From positions 62,001-126,000 of the forward strand of contig NZ_PJRT01000031.1 of NCBI RefSeq assembly GCF_002858935.1: a stretch of 64,000 nt of DNA, in the 5' to 3' direction. The position numbers were made by a program, and so were the translations under genes. This stretch comes from Pantoea endophytica (GTDB taxonomy: Bacteria > Pseudomonadota > Gammaproteobacteria > Enterobacterales > Enterobacteriaceae). Under the pieces are notes generated by a model. The model saw only the letters and a list, made by a program, of their open reading frames with translations, did not search any database and was not told where the DNA came from. Shown here piece after piece: positions 1 to 9,845 of this stretch (position 1 is its first letter; each line of letters opens with the position of its first letter).

Positions 1-15
1 CAGAAACTGTTTCAT
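1..15 (-). CDS. Start of next ECA gene (probably rffG), partial
   Basis: On the minus strand an ATG (15..13) overlaps the TGA stop of wecC (14..12) in an ATGA arrangement. The five codons left before the window edge read MKQFL, the kind of start expected for an NAD-dependent sugar-nucleotide dehydratase that continues into a Rossmann glycine motif. In E. coli the gene after wecC is rffG (dTDP-glucose 4,6-dehydratase). The identification rests only on gene order and five residues. Confidence 0.4.
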
Positions 16-1271
16 CGCCAAACGCCTTTGGTATCAACAATCCACGGCTGGGCAATCTGGGCCGCATCAATCGCGCGGAACTGTGCGTGATCAACCAGCA
101 TCACCAGAATATCCGCCTGCTGCAGCGCTACGTCCGTGGCAACCAGTGTGGCTTCGTGCGCCAGACGTTGCGGAATGTCTTCCACATGCGGTTCAACCAC
201 CCAGGTTGCGCCGCTGTGCCACTCGGCAATACGATGGGCGACGCTCATCGCCGGACTTTCGCGCAGATCGTCAATATTCGGTTTGAAGGCCAGACCAAAG
301 CAGGCAATGGTGACATCGCTGGCGCGTTTGCCGCTGGCGGTGAGGCACTCTGCTAACGCCTGCTTTACCTGATCCAGCACCCAGCCCGGTTTGGCATCAT
401 TCACTTCACGTGCGGTGCGAATCAGTCGCGCCTGTTCTGGATTCTGCGCCACGATAAACCACGGATCGACGGCGATACAGTGCCCGCCGACGCCCGGTCC
501 GGGTTGCAGGATGTTGACGCGCGGATGGCGATTCGCGAGCGCAATCAGTTCCCACACGTTGATGCCCTGCTCGGCGCAAATCAGCGACAGCTCATTGGCA
601 AAGGCGATATTCACATCGCGGAAGCTGTTTTCTGTCAATTTGCACATCTCGGCGGTACGCGCATTGGTTTCCACACACGCGCCGCGCAGGAAAATGCGGT
701 ACAGCTCGCTGGCGCGTGCGGAACAGGCTGGCGTCATGCCACCAATGACGCGATCGTTTTCCAGCAGTTCAACCATCACTTTGCCGGGTAACACGCGCTC
801 CGGGCAGTAAGCGATAAACACATCGCACGCATCACCGTGCTGCGGGAAACGCAAATCGGGACGCGCCGCCGCCAGCCATTCCGCCATTTGCTCGGTGGCG
901 CCCACCGGCGACGTCGATTCGAGGATCACCAGATCGCCCGCTTTTAACACGGGTGCAATCGACAGCGCCGCGGCCTGCACATAGCTGAGATCCGGCTGAT
1001 GGTCGCCGATAAATGGCGTGGGCACGGCGATCAGGAATGCATCGGCGGCTTCGGCCTGTGTAGTCGCACGTAGATGACCGGCACGCACGGCTTCGCGCAC
1101 CACATCACCCAACTCGGGTTCCACGATATGGATATCGCCACGATTGATGGTTTCAACGGCGCGGACATTAATATCCACCCCAACGACTTTCTTTCCCTTT
1201 GAGGCAAAAACGGCTGCCGTTGGCAGCCCAATGTAGCCCAGTCCGATAACGGAAATGGTTTCAAAACGCAT
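12..1271 (-). CDS. wecC: UDP-N-acetyl-D-mannosamine dehydrogenase
   Basis: WecC oxidises UDP-ManNAc to UDP-ManNAcA with two NAD+, supplying the acidic sugar of enterobacterial common antigen (ECA) in the cytoplasm. The 419-residue protein opens with a Rossmann motif, GLGYIGLP at residues 10-17. It carries the central GGHCIAVDPWF segment, whose cysteine is the catalytic thiol in UDP-sugar dehydrogenases, and a C-terminal UDP-binding domain. The start follows wecB by 2 nt, and the stop overlaps the next ATG, so translation is probably coupled along the wec operon. Length and sequence match E. coli WecC closely. Nothing is abnormal. Confidence 0.97.
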   Translation of the reverse strand: MRFETISVIGLGYIGLPTAAVFASKGKKVVGVDINVRAVETINRGDIHIVEPELGDVVREAVRAGHLRATTQAEAADAFLIAVPTPFIGDHQPDLSYVQAAALSIAPVLKAGDLVILESTSPVGATEQMAEWLAAARPDLRFPQHGDACDVFIAYCPERVLPGKVMVELLENDRVIGGMTPACSARASELYRIFLRGACVETNARTAEMCKLTENSFRDVNIAFANELSLICAEQGINVWELIALANRHPRVNILQPGPGVGGHCIAVDPWFIVAQNPEQARLIRTAREVNDAKPGWVLDQVKQALAECLTASGKRASDVTIACFGLAFKPNIDDLRESPAMSVAHRIAEWHSGATWVVEPHVEDIPQRLAHEATLVATDVALQQADILVMLVDHAQFRAIDAAQIAQPWIVDTKGVWR

Positions 1272-1273
1272 GG

Positions 1274-2398
1274 TTACACTCTGTGTTGTTTTAGGGCCTG
1301 CAAGATGCGCGCGCAGGCATGGCCATCGCCATACGGATTGTGCGCGCGACTCATTGCCTGCCAGGCTTCATCGTCCTGCAACAGCAGGCTGACTTCAGCG
1401 ACAATTTTACTGATATCGGTGCCGACCAGTTTCACCGTGCCTGCCTCCACCGCTTCCGGACGCTCGGTGGTATCGCGCATCACCAGCACCGGTTTGCCTA
1501 ATGACGGCGCTTCTTCCTGAATGCCACCGGAGTCGGTGAGAATCAGCCATGAGCGATTCATCAGCCAGACAAACGGCAGATACTCTTGCGGCTCAATCAG
1601 GATGATATTCTCGATGCCGCTGAGAATGCGGTTAACCGGCTCGCTGACGTTGGGATTGAGGTGCACGGGATAGACAATTTGCACCTGCGGATGCTGGCGC
1701 GCGATTTGCGCCAGCGCACTGCAAATGCGTTCAAAGCCGTCGCCAAAACTTTCGCGGCGATGACCCGTAACCAGAATGAGTTTTTTGTCAGCGTCGAGGA
1801 ACGGATAGCGCGCGGCGAGGCGGGCATTGAGATCGGCATCGTCCAGCACGCGATCACGCACCCACAGCAGCGCATCAATCACCGTGTTGCCCGTCACGAA
1901 AATGCGCGCATCCGGCAGATTCTCGCGCAGCAGATTTTGTCGCGAATTTTGCGTGGGCGTGAAGTGATAACTGGCGAGATGGCCGGTGAGCGTGCGATTG
2001 GCCTCTTCCGGCCACGGCGACATCAGGTTGCCGGTACGCAATCCCGCTTCTACGTGACCCACCGGAATCTGGTGATAAAACGCCGCCAGGCTGGCCGCAA
2101 ACGTGGTGGTGGTATCGCCGTGCACTAACACCACATCCGGCTGGAAATCAGCGAGTACGGTTTTCATGCCCTGCAGAATGCGGCTGGTGATCTCCGTCAG
2201 CCCTTGTTCCGGGCGCATGATATTCAGATCATAATCAGGCTGCAGCTGGAACAAACGCAGCACCTGGTCGAGCATTTCACGATGTTGTGCGGTGACGCAT
2301 AGGCGTGACTCGAACGCAGCATCCTGCGCCAGCGCCTGCACCAGCGGAGCCATTTTGATCGCTTCAGGACGCGTGCCAAATACCGTCAGAACTTTCAC
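1274..2398 (-). CDS. wecB: UDP-N-acetylglucosamine 2-epimerase (non-hydrolysing)
   Basis: WecB interconverts UDP-GlcNAc and UDP-ManNAc, the step before WecC in ECA precursor synthesis. The 374-residue protein has the expected N-terminus ([12 protein letters not shown]), the HGDTTTTF and [10 protein letters not shown] segments in the middle, and the C-terminal [15 protein letters not shown] motif that binds the nucleotide. The length is normal for the family. The gene sits 10 nt downstream of wzzE and 2 nt upstream of wecC, inside a minus-strand operon that starts at wecA. Confidence 0.97.
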   Translation of the reverse strand: MKVLTVFGTRPEAIKMAPLVQALAQDAAFESRLCVTAQHREMLDQVLRLFQLQPDYDLNIMRPEQGLTEITSRILQGMKTVLADFQPDVVLVHGDTTTTFAASLAAFYHQIPVGHVEAGLRTGNLMSPWPEEANRTLTGHLASYHFTPTQNSRQNLLRENLPDARIFVTGNTVIDALLWVRDRVLDDADLNARLAARYPFLDADKKLILVTGHRRESFGDGFERICSALAQIARQHPQVQIVYPVHLNPNVSEPVNRILSGIENIILIEPQEYLPFVWLMNRSWLILTDSGGIQEEAPSLGKPVLVMRDTTERPEAVEAGTVKLVGTDISKIVAEVSLLLQDDEAWQAMSRAHNPYGDGHACARILQALKQHRV

Positions 2399-2408
2399 GT
2401 GGCTTCTC

Positions 2409-3458
2409 TTAATGGCTCGTTGCTAACATTGAACGCGGACGACGCACCAGCGCCACTCCCGCACCGACCAGCGCGCCAATTACGCCCCACATAATCATCA
2501 TAAACAGGCGGCGCGGACTATCGCGCGACACCGGCTCTTCCGGGGTGCGCAAATAGCGGTAAGTCTGGAATTGTTTATCCAGACGCGGACCGGCCTGCAG
2601 CGTACTCAGCATCGCTTTATTTTGATCATAGCTTAAATCGTAAGCAGGCCCGCTGGCTTGCAAGGTGTCGAGTTGCGCCTGCAGCATTTGCTGACCCAGC
2701 AGGAAACGATCGCTGTCTGGCAGCGCTTCGCCGGTTGCCGGCGCGCGGTTCTCTTTAATCCCCTGCTCGCTCGCCACTTTCAGCGCCTGCTCGATGCGCT
2801 GACGTTGACGTTCAAATACCGCCTGCGCCACTTCCTGCTGGCGGTTAACCTGCGACGCCAGCTGCACGCTGCGCGCCTGCCAGGCGCCTTTCAGCTCCGC
2901 ATTAAGATGACGCGCCGCACGCTCGCTGGCGTAGGCAATATATTGACGCAGCAGATTGTTAGCATCGCTGGCGGTTTCGGCCACCAGCTTAATGTTATCT
3001 AAGATATTGCGCGCCGGGTCGGCAGCGGTGAACTGAATGTTGGTGATCAGGTCGTCGAGCAGCGCCGCATCGTTGTGCGCGTTACCGCTTTTGCGGCTTT
3101 TGAAGTATTCGGTCTGCTGCCAGAAATCACGGCGCGTATCCCATGATGCCAGCTGCATGGTGAACTCCTGATAAACCTCATCCATCACGGTCGGCGCTGG
3201 CGAACTGAGATTGAGCGTATTGGTGCGCACATCCAGATTATTGAGGAATTGCTGCTGTACGAAGAAATCACCCAGCATATTGACCGTTGGACGATCGGTC
3301 ACCGCCGTGGTGCTCCACGCCTGCTTCATTAACATCGATGCTAACCAGGCAACCAGCGCAAACAGCAGCGCCAGACCGATAATCCAGCGTTTACCACGCC
3401 AGAGTGTGCAGCCAAGGCCACGTATATCCAGTTCGTTCTCCACAACGACAGAGGTCAT
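2409..3458 (-). CDS. wzzE: ECA polysaccharide chain-length regulator WzzE
   Basis: WzzE is an inner-membrane polysaccharide co-polymerase that sets the modal length of ECA chains made by WzyE. The 349-residue protein has the family layout: a short cytoplasmic start with ENELDIRGL, a first membrane segment near residues 28-46, a long alpha-helical periplasmic domain, and a second membrane segment near residues 317-340 preceded by the proline-rich stretch [12 protein letters not shown]. The sequence aligns well with E. coli WzzE over its length. It lies between wecA and wecB in the ECA operon. Confidence 0.95.
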   Translation of the reverse strand: MTSVVVENELDIRGLGCTLWRGKRWIIGLALLFALVAWLASMLMKQAWSTTAVTDRPTVNMLGDFFVQQQFLNNLDVRTNTLNLSSPAPTVMDEVYQEFTMQLASWDTRRDFWQQTEYFKSRKSGNAHNDAALLDDLITNIQFTAADPARNILDNIKLVAETASDANNLLRQYIAYASERAARHLNAELKGAWQARSVQLASQVNRQQEVAQAVFERQRQRIEQALKVASEQGIKENRAPATGEALPDSDRFLLGQQMLQAQLDTLQASGPAYDLSYDQNKAMLSTLQAGPRLDKQFQTYRYLRTPEEPVSRDSPRRLFMMIMWGVIGALVGAGVALVRRPRSMLATSH

Positions 3459-3492
3459 AACAAAATCCTTATCAGGGTACTTTCTGGGTAAT

Positions 3493-4581
3493 TTATTTTT
3501 TATCTTCGCTGCTTTGCCAGCGACGTTTAATGCGACGGATTTTGCGCGCCACGCGCCATGCGTGTTTCAGGCAATAGCCATAAAGGAGGAATGCCATCAT
3601 GAACAGCACCAGCATCACCCATTCCGGGATGAAAGCCAGATACTCGCCGAGCACACCAATACCCGCCAGAAGCGCGGCGGCGACGGTAATCAGCAGGAAC
3701 GCCTGACGTGACGTGAATCCGGCGCGCATAATTAAATGGTGGATGTGCTGGCGGTCAGCGGAAAACGGGCTCATGCCTTTGCGCAAACGGCGATACATAA
3801 TCGCCACCATATCCATCAGCGGAATCGCGATCAGCCACAGCGCGGTGACGGGCGTGATCGGATGGCTCAGGCCTTGGGTGGTTTCCAGCAGAATCCAGAT
3901 GATGGTGAAACCGATCATGGTGCTACCGGCATCGCCCATAAACACTTTGTAGCGACGGCCAATCAAGCCGAGATTAAGCAGGATATAAGGAATGGTGGCG
4001 GCGATCATCGCGAAGCACCACATGGCGAGGCTGGTCTGGCCGTCGAAATAGAGAATGATGCCGATGGCGGCGAAAGTGACGCTGGAGAGGCCGCCAAGCA
4101 GGCCATCAATCCCATCCACCATATTGAACGCATTGATGGCGGCCCATACGGCGAATAGCGTCAATACGTAGCCAAAGGGACCGACAATTAACTCAACCGG
4201 CCCGATAATGAAGCCCAGACTGAGCAAATAGAGTTTGGCGCCGACCATCATCACGATGGCAACCGCCGCCTGCACCAGCGCACGAATTTTAACGCTGATA
4301 TCGAAGCGATCGTCCAGTGCGCCAACCAGCACCAATACGCCCGCGCAACTCAGATACAGCATCGCGTGCGGCAAATAATAATTTGAGATGGCAAAAGCGA
4401 AGCAGATTCCCGCGTACACGGAAATGCCGCCAACTAACGGAATGGCGCCATGGTGCCTTTTTCTGGAGTTTGGTGTGTCCACAAGCCCAATTTTTTTAGC
4501 TGCTTTGCGAGCAAAAAACAGGAACACTAAAGTAAAAAGAAAAACTAAACCAAGCTCAGTACTCATAGTGAGTAAATTCAC
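3493..4581 (-). CDS. wecA: UDP-GlcNAc:undecaprenyl-phosphate GlcNAc-1-phosphate transferase
   Basis: WecA starts ECA (and often O-antigen) synthesis by moving GlcNAc-1-P onto undecaprenyl phosphate. It is a polytopic inner-membrane enzyme with about 11 predicted helices. Family motifs are visible: the GALDDRFD aspartates, the NMVDGIDGLLGG segment, GDAGS, and the cytoplasmic RQHIHH loop. I place the start at a GTG at 4581 because the next residues (NLLTMSTELG) align with the start of E. coli WecA, and a GAGAG sequence lies just upstream. An in-frame ATG 15 codons further upstream (4626) is possible but would add residues the family lacks. First gene of the wec operon. Confidence 0.94.
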   Translation of the reverse strand: MNLLTMSTELGLVFLFTLVFLFFARKAAKKIGLVDTPNSRKRHHGAIPLVGGISVYAGICFAFAISNYYLPHAMLYLSCAGVLVLVGALDDRFDISVKIRALVQAAVAIVMMVGAKLYLLSLGFIIGPVELIVGPFGYVLTLFAVWAAINAFNMVDGIDGLLGGLSSVTFAAIGIILYFDGQTSLAMWCFAMIAATIPYILLNLGLIGRRYKVFMGDAGSTMIGFTIIWILLETTQGLSHPITPVTALWLIAIPLMDMVAIMYRRLRKGMSPFSADRQHIHHLIMRAGFTSRQAFLLITVAAALLAGIGVLGEYLAFIPEWVMLVLFMMAFLLYGYCLKHAWRVARKIRRIKRRWQSSEDKK

Positions 4582-4753
4582 GTTAATGCTCTCAGCTAAA
4601 ATCGTGGACAACAATATGCAAAACACCCGCCATTGCCGTATATCCCTATTCCGAATTCTGCTACAGAAAAGTCTGATTGCTGAAAAAACAAACGAATCTC
4701 TGTCACAGTCAATATAAAAGCTTCCTGACTGCGCTAATCCTAATGCCCATAAA

Positions 4754-4782
4754 TAAAAAACGCCACGTTAAGACGTGGCGTT
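4754..4782 (-). terminator. Rho-independent terminator after rho
   Basis: A 9-bp perfect inverted repeat (4759-4767 pairing with 4774-4782) with a 6-nt loop. On the minus strand it is followed by a run of T residues, 63 nt after the rho stop codon. It would end rho transcription before the wec promoter region. Confidence 0.85.
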
Positions 4783-4844
4783 AGCAATATTTCCTGGCAA
4801 ATTGTGCGAATCACCGCTTGGCTTAGCGATTCGCCATTCGCAAC

Positions 4845-6104
4845 TTAGGAACGCTTCATCATATCGAAGAATTCGTCGTTGGTTTTCGTCATGGCCAGTT
4901 TGTTGATGAGGAACTCCATCGCGTCGATTTCACCCATTGGATGGATGATTTTGCGCAGAATCCACATCTTCTGCAGCTCTTCCTGCGTAGTGAGCAGCTC
5001 TTCTTTACGCGTACCGGAACGATTGTAGTCAATCGCTGGGAATACACGCTTCTCGGCGATTTTGCGCGAGAGGTGCAATTCCATGTTACCTGTACCTTTA
5101 AACTCTTCGTAAATCACTTCGTCCATCTTCGAACCGGTATCAACCAGCGCGGTCGCGATGATGGTCAGGCTGCCGCCCTCTTCCACGTTACGTGCCGCAC
5201 CGAAGAAACGCTTTGGACGATGCAGGGCGTTGGCATCCACACCACCGGTCAGCACTTTACCTGATGCTGGAACCACGGTGTTGTAGGCACGCGCCAGACG
5301 CGTGATGGAGTCAAGCAGGATGATCACATCTTTCTTGTGCTCAACCAGGCGCTTGGCCTTCTCGATCACCATCTCAGCAACCTGCACGTGACGTGACGCT
5401 GGCTCATCAAAGGTCGAAGCGATCACTTCACCTTTAACCAGACGCTGCATCTCGGTCACTTCTTCCGGACGTTCGTCAATCAGCAGCACCATCAGCAGGC
5501 AATCTGGATAGTTGTAGGCGATGCTCTGCGCGATGTTCTGCAGCAGCATGGTTTTACCCGCTTTCGGCGGCGCCACAATCAGACCACGTTGACCACGACC
5601 AATCGGAGAAGCCAGATCCAGCACGCGTGCGGTCAGATCTTCAGTCGAGCCATTACCGCGTTCCATACGCATACGCTTGCTGGCGTGCAACGGCGTAAGG
5701 TTTTCGAACAGAATCTTGTTACGCGCGTTTTCCGGCTTGTCATAGTTAACTTCATTAACTTTCAACAGCGCAAAGTAGCGTTCACCCTCTTTTGGCGGGC
5801 GAATCTTGCCAGAAATGGTGTCACCAGTGCGGAGGTTGAAGCGGCGGATTTGGCTGGGAGAGACGTAGATATCATCGGGACCGGCGAGGTAGGAACTATC
5901 TCCAGAACGGAGGAAACCAAATCCGTCCTGCAATATCTCCAGCACACCATCACCAAAGATGTCTTCGCCGCTTTTTGCGTGCTGTTTCAGGATAGAGAAA
6001 ATAATATCCTGCTTGCGCATACGCGCCTGGTTTTCCAGCCCCATATTTTCGCCGAGGGTAATCAGCTCAGAAACCGGCGTATTCTTTAATTCGGTAAGAT
6101 TCAT
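4845..6104 (-). CDS. rho: Transcription termination factor Rho
   Basis: Rho is the hexameric RNA-dependent ATPase and 5'-3' translocase that ends transcription at untranslated, C-rich RNA. At 419 residues it matches the E. coli length exactly. Visible parts are the N-terminal helical domain, the primary RNA-binding fold with GFGFLR, the Walker A segment PPKAGKT near residue 180, the Walker B stretch [10 protein letters not shown], the Q-loop region with [21 protein letters not shown], and the C-terminal KRVFPAID segment. The gene is followed by a clear intrinsic terminator. A 345-nt leader lies upstream, as in other enterobacteria where rho regulates itself. Confidence 0.99.
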   Translation of the reverse strand: MNLTELKNTPVSELITLGENMGLENQARMRKQDIIFSILKQHAKSGEDIFGDGVLEILQDGFGFLRSGDSSYLAGPDDIYVSPSQIRRFNLRTGDTISGKIRPPKEGERYFALLKVNEVNYDKPENARNKILFENLTPLHASKRMRMERGNGSTEDLTARVLDLASPIGRGQRGLIVAPPKAGKTMLLQNIAQSIAYNYPDCLLMVLLIDERPEEVTEMQRLVKGEVIASTFDEPASRHVQVAEMVIEKAKRLVEHKKDVIILLDSITRLARAYNTVVPASGKVLTGGVDANALHRPKRFFGAARNVEEGGSLTIIATALVDTGSKMDEVIYEEFKGTGNMELHLSRKIAEKRVFPAIDYNRSGTRKEELLTTQEELQKMWILRKIIHPMGEIDAMEFLINKLAMTKTNDEFFDMMKRS

Positions 6105-6449
6105 AGTGATGGGTTCTTAAACTCGGGGTAATTCTCGAAATGATTGTCGTGAGTGGTATGGCAAAAATTCCATGCCTGTTAATGGCTCTTTTTCAACTCA
6201 GCTCGACGATTATCGTCAGATGTGGCGATAGGAAACGAGGAGACAGTCGAAAGATGATGCCGAATGTGCTAGTCATCAGATTGCCAAACCACGATAACGT
6301 TCATTGCGAGTAGGGTCTGACAAGGGAAAACTTAGATGCAAACTACAAGGTAAGAGCGTAATGCAGTGAAATTAACTTAACACGCTTAAAGTGAGACGTC
6401 CAGCAGTGGCGAAAAAATTCACCACTGCCGAACAAACACCGCGCCGGGC
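6105..6449 (-). promoter_or_regulatory. rho leader region with a possible short leader ORF
   Basis: This 345-nt gap between trxA and rho holds no conventional gene. In E. coli the same interval carries the rho promoter, the short rhoL leader and the autoregulatory Rho-loading sequence. On the minus strand here there is a 27-codon ATG-to-TGA frame at 6276..6193 (starting MTSTFGIIF). It does not resemble E. coli RhoL as I remember it, and its ribosome-binding site is weak. The role of the interval as a leader is inferred from position; the small frame is only a candidate. Confidence 0.5.
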
Positions 6450-6782
6450 TTAGGCCAGGTTGGCGTTCAGGAACTCTTTCAACTGTCCTTTAGACAGTGC
6501 GCCAACCTTGGTTGCCGCCACTTCACCGTTCTTGAACAGCAGTAGAGTTGGAATACCGCGGATGCCATATTTTGGCGCTGTACCCGGGTTGTCATCAATA
6601 TTCAACTTAGCGATGGTAAGTTTACCTTCGTACTCTTCTGCGACTTCGTCGAGAATTGGGGCGATCATTTTGCAAGGACCACACCATTCAGCCCAGAAAT
6701 CTACCAGAGTGACACCGTCTGCTTTCAGTACGTCTGTGTCGAAACTGTCATCGGTCAAGTGAACGATCTTATCGCTGCTCAT
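6450..6782 (-). CDS. trxA: Thioredoxin 1
   Basis: Cytoplasmic thiol-disulphide oxidoreductase, reduced by thioredoxin reductase, and electron donor to ribonucleotide reductase and others. The 110-residue protein carries the active site WCGPC (Cys34 and Cys37) and the conserved cis-proline segment RGIPTLLLF, and is nearly identical to E. coli TrxA. I chose the ATG at 6782 because a GGAG sits 6 nt upstream and the product then matches the family start ([12 protein letters not shown]); an in-frame ATG 4 codons earlier lacks that support. Divergent from rhlB. Confidence 0.98.
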   Translation of the reverse strand: MSSDKIVHLTDDSFDTDVLKADGVTLVDFWAEWCGPCKMIAPILDEVAEEYEGKLTIAKLNIDDNPGTAPKYGIRGIPTLLLFKNGEVAATKVGALSKGQLKEFLNANLA

Positions 6783-6899
6783 GTTTAACTCCAAAAGATT
6801 GCGCCTGGCGAATTGGCGGAAATGATACCAACGTAGGTTGACTTTATTTCATCGGATACGCTTTCGTAAAGCGCTAGTAAGCTGATATTCTACCACACT

Positions 6900-8195
6900 A
6901 TGAGCAAAACACACTTAACTGAACAGAAGTTTTCCGACTTCGCCCTGCACCCTCAGGTGGTAGAAGCCCTTGATACCAAAGGCTTTTCTAACTGCACGCC
7001 TATCCAGGCGCTCGCATTGCCTTTTACGCTTTCAGGGCGTGATGTTGCGGGTCAGGCGCAAACCGGTACCGGCAAAACGATGGCGTTCCTGACGTCAACG
7101 TTTCATTATCTTCTTTCTCATCCTGCCGCAGAAGGTCGCCAGCTCAATCAGCCACGTGCGCTGATCATGGCCCCGACGCGTGAGCTCGCCGTACAAATTC
7201 ATGCCGATGCAGAACCGTTAGCCAAGGTCACTGGCTTAAAGCTGGGCCTGGCTTATGGTGGCGACGGCTACGATAAACAGCTGAAAGTGCTGGCTGATGG
7301 TGTCGATATTCTGGTGGGCACCACCGGACGTCTGATCGACTACGCCAAGCAGAACCATGTCAACCTGGGCGCGATTCAGGTTGTTGTGCTGGATGAAGCC
7401 GATCGCATGTTCGATCTCGGTTTTATTAAAGACATTCGTTGGCTGTTCCGCCGCATGCCGCCGGCCACCCAACGCCTGAGTATGCTGTTCTCTGCAACCT
7501 TGTCTTACCGCGTGCGTGAACTGGCGTTTGAGCACATGAACAACGCCGAATACGTGGAAGTGGAACCCGAGCAGAAAACCGGCCACCGTATTAAAGAAGA
7601 GCTTTTCTACCCTTCAAATGAAGAGAAAATGCGCTTGCTGCAGACGCTGGTAGAAGAAGAGTGGCCAGATCGCGCCATTATCTTTGCCAATACCAAGCAC
7701 CGCTGTGAAGACATTTGGGGCCATCTGGCTGCCGATGGTCATCGCGTAGGTCTGCTGACGGGTGATGTGGCGCAGAAAAAACGTCTGCGTATCCTCGATG
7801 ACTTCACCAAAGGCGATGTGGATATCCTGGTTGCCACCGACGTCGCGGCACGGGGTTTGCACATTCCTGCCGTCACGCATGTGTTCAACTACGATCTGCC
7901 TGACGATCGCGAAGACTACGTTCACCGTATCGGTCGTACTGGCCGCGCGGGTGCCAGCGGTCACTCCATCAGCCTGGCGTGCGAAGAGTACGCGCTGAAC
8001 CTGCCGGCAATCGAAGAGTATATTGGTCACGGTATTCCGGTCAGCAAGTACAACAGCGATGCGCTGATGAGCGAACTGCCACCGCCGAAACGTCTGCAAC
8101 GCAGCCGCTCGGGTAACGGCCCACGCCGTGGCGGGAACAACAGTAACCGTCGGAGCGGCGCGCCGCGCAATAGCAACCGTAAACGTTCGGGTTAA
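6900..8195 (+). CDS. rhlB: ATP-dependent RNA helicase RhlB
   Basis: DEAD-box helicase of the RNA degradosome; it unwinds structured mRNA so that polynucleotide phosphorylase can degrade it, and binds RNase E. The 431-residue protein shows the motifs in order: the Q-motif region (GFSNCTPIQ), [28 protein letters not shown], the SAT motif in MLFSATLS, and the C-terminal [10 protein letters not shown] and [10 protein letters not shown]. The tail after about residue 395 is basic and rich in Arg, Gly, Asn and Ser, as expected for the RNA-binding extension. gppA follows after 7 nt. Confidence 0.97.
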   Translation: MSKTHLTEQKFSDFALHPQVVEALDTKGFSNCTPIQALALPFTLSGRDVAGQAQTGTGKTMAFLTSTFHYLLSHPAAEGRQLNQPRALIMAPTRELAVQIHADAEPLAKVTGLKLGLAYGGDGYDKQLKVLADGVDILVGTTGRLIDYAKQNHVNLGAIQVVVLDEADRMFDLGFIKDIRWLFRRMPPATQRLSMLFSATLSYRVRELAFEHMNNAEYVEVEPEQKTGHRIKEELFYPSNEEKMRLLQTLVEEEWPDRAIIFANTKHRCEDIWGHLAADGHRVGLLTGDVAQKKRLRILDDFTKGDVDILVATDVAARGLHIPAVTHVFNYDLPDDREDYVHRIGRTGRAGASGHSISLACEEYALNLPAIEEYIGHGIPVSKYNSDALMSELPPPKRLQRSRSGNGPRRGGNNSNRRSGAPRNSNRKRSG

Positions 8196-8202
8196 GCACA
8201 CC

Positions 8203-9687
8203 ATGCTAAGCGCATCGTCACTTTATGCAGCGATTGATTTAGGTTCTAACAGCTTTCATATGTTGGTGGTGCGCGAGGTGTCTGGCAGCATTCAGACCGT
8301 CGCGCGGATAAAGCGCAAAGTGCGTCTGGCGGCTGGCCTCGACAAAGCGAATCACCTCTCCGCTGAGGCGATGCAACGCGGCTGGCAGTGCCTGAGGTTG
8401 TTCTCCGAACAGCTGCAGGATATTCCTCCGGAACAAATCCGCGTGGTGGCAACCGCCACGCTGCGCCTTGCCGAAAATGCGCAGGATTTCCTCACAACGG
8501 CTGAACACATTCTTGGCTGCGCGGTGAATGTCATCAGCGGCGAAGAGGAAGCACGCCTGATTTATCAGGGCGTAGCGCATACCACCGGCGGTTCCGATCA
8601 GCGTTTAGTGGTCGATATCGGCGGTGGCAGCACCGAACTGGTGACTGGCGAAGGTTCACATGCCACCACGCTGTTCAGCTTGTCGATGGGTTGCGTAACC
8701 TGGCTTGAACGCTACTTCAGCGACCGTCATCTGGCCAAAGAGAATTTCGAGCAGGCCGAACTGGCCGCGCGCGAGATGATCCGTCCGGTGGCCGCTGCGC
8801 TGCGCGAAAAAGGCTGGCAAATCTGCGTCGGAGCGTCGGGCACCGTACAAGCGTTGCAGGAAATTATGATGGCGCAGGGCATGGATGAGCGCATCACCCT
8901 AAGCAAACTGCAACAGCTGAAACAGCGCGCGATTCAGTGCGGCAAGTTGGAAGAGCTGGAAATTGAAGGATTGACGCTGGAGCGCGCCTTAGTGTTCCCG
9001 AGCGGTTTATCGATTCTCATCGCTATCTTCCAGGAACTCAGCATTGAAGGCATGACGCTAGCCGGCGGCGCACTGCGCGAAGGTTTAGTGTATGGCATGC
9101 TGCATCTGCCGGTGGATCGTGATATCCGCAGCCGCACATTGCAGAACGTGCAGCGTCGTTTTGCCATTGATATTGACCAGGCCGGTCGCGTACGTCAGTT
9201 GGCGGAAAGTTTCTTCCGTCAGGTGAGCAGCAGTTGGAAGCTGGATAACCGATGTCGCGATCTACTCCTTAGCGCCTGTTCTATCCACGAAATTGGCCTG
9301 AGCGTCGATTTCCGCCAGGCACCGCAACACGCCGCTTACCTGATTCGTCATCTCGATCTTCCTGGCTTCACTCCCGCGCAGAAAAAAATGCTGGCTTGCC
9401 TGCTGCAGAACCAAAGCGGCAGCATCGATTTAGCCTTGCTGACCCAGCAAAACGCCGTACCGCCGCGCATGGCGGAGCGTTTAAGTCGTTTGCTACGCTT
9501 AGCGATTATCTTCTCAAGTCGTCGTCGCGATGACACTTTGCCTGCCGTGCGTTTACAGGCGGATGATGATGCACTGCATTTGACGTTGCCGGCCGGTTGG
9601 CGCGAAGCGCATCCGCTGCGTTCTGAGATGCTGGAGCAGGAGAGTCATTATCAGTCCTACGTGCACTGGTTACTGACGATTTCCTGA
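8203..9687 (+). CDS. gppA: Guanosine-5'-triphosphate,3'-diphosphate pyrophosphatase / exopolyphosphatase family
   Basis: GppA converts pppGpp to ppGpp and belongs to the Ppx/GppA ASKHA phosphatases; it acts in the cytoplasm in the stringent response. The 494-residue protein has the N-terminal phosphate-1 motif [10 protein letters not shown], the [12 protein letters not shown] segment, [10 protein letters not shown] and the GASGTVQ and GGALREGL motifs, followed by the HD-like C-terminal domain. The start ATG at 8203 gives [14 protein letters not shown], matching the family; frames opening further upstream would overlap rhlB and add unrelated residues. Coupled to rhlB as in E. coli. Confidence 0.96.
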   Translation: MLSASSLYAAIDLGSNSFHMLVVREVSGSIQTVARIKRKVRLAAGLDKANHLSAEAMQRGWQCLRLFSEQLQDIPPEQIRVVATATLRLAENAQDFLTTAEHILGCAVNVISGEEEARLIYQGVAHTTGGSDQRLVVDIGGGSTELVTGEGSHATTLFSLSMGCVTWLERYFSDRHLAKENFEQAELAAREMIRPVAAALREKGWQICVGASGTVQALQEIMMAQGMDERITLSKLQQLKQRAIQCGKLEELEIEGLTLERALVFPSGLSILIAIFQELSIEGMTLAGGALREGLVYGMLHLPVDRDIRSRTLQNVQRRFAIDIDQAGRVRQLAESFFRQVSSSWKLDNRCRDLLLSACSIHEIGLSVDFRQAPQHAAYLIRHLDLPGFTPAQKKMLACLLQNQSGSIDLALLTQQNAVPPRMAERLSRLLRLAIIFSSRRRDDTLPAVRLQADDDALHLTLPAGWREAHPLRSEMLEQESHYQSYVHWLLTIS

Positions 9688-9718
9688 TTGGGATTGCGCT
9701 GGCTGTCCTCCATCCCGA

Positions 9719-9810
9719 CCTTCCCCCGCCCGCGGGGGAAGGAGATGCTGCCACAGGCTGCTTCAACACTTACATTTTGCAGCATCTTCCTCCCCCATTC
9801 ATGGGGGAGG
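9719..9810. repeat. Pair of C/G-run hairpins in inverted orientation between gppA and rep
   Basis: Between the convergent gppA and rep genes lie two hairpins. The left has 9-bp arms (9719-9727 with 9734-9742) and the right has 10-bp arms (9789-9798 with 9801-9810), both built on runs of five C and five G. Each is flanked on the inner side by the same motif, AGATGCTGC, in opposite orientation, so the two units form an inverted pair. This is the layout of paired REP-like elements. It may also end or protect the two convergent transcripts. Confidence 0.75.
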
Positions 9811-9845
9811 ACCGAGGAGGGGGACTGCGAGCACGGACCGGGAAC

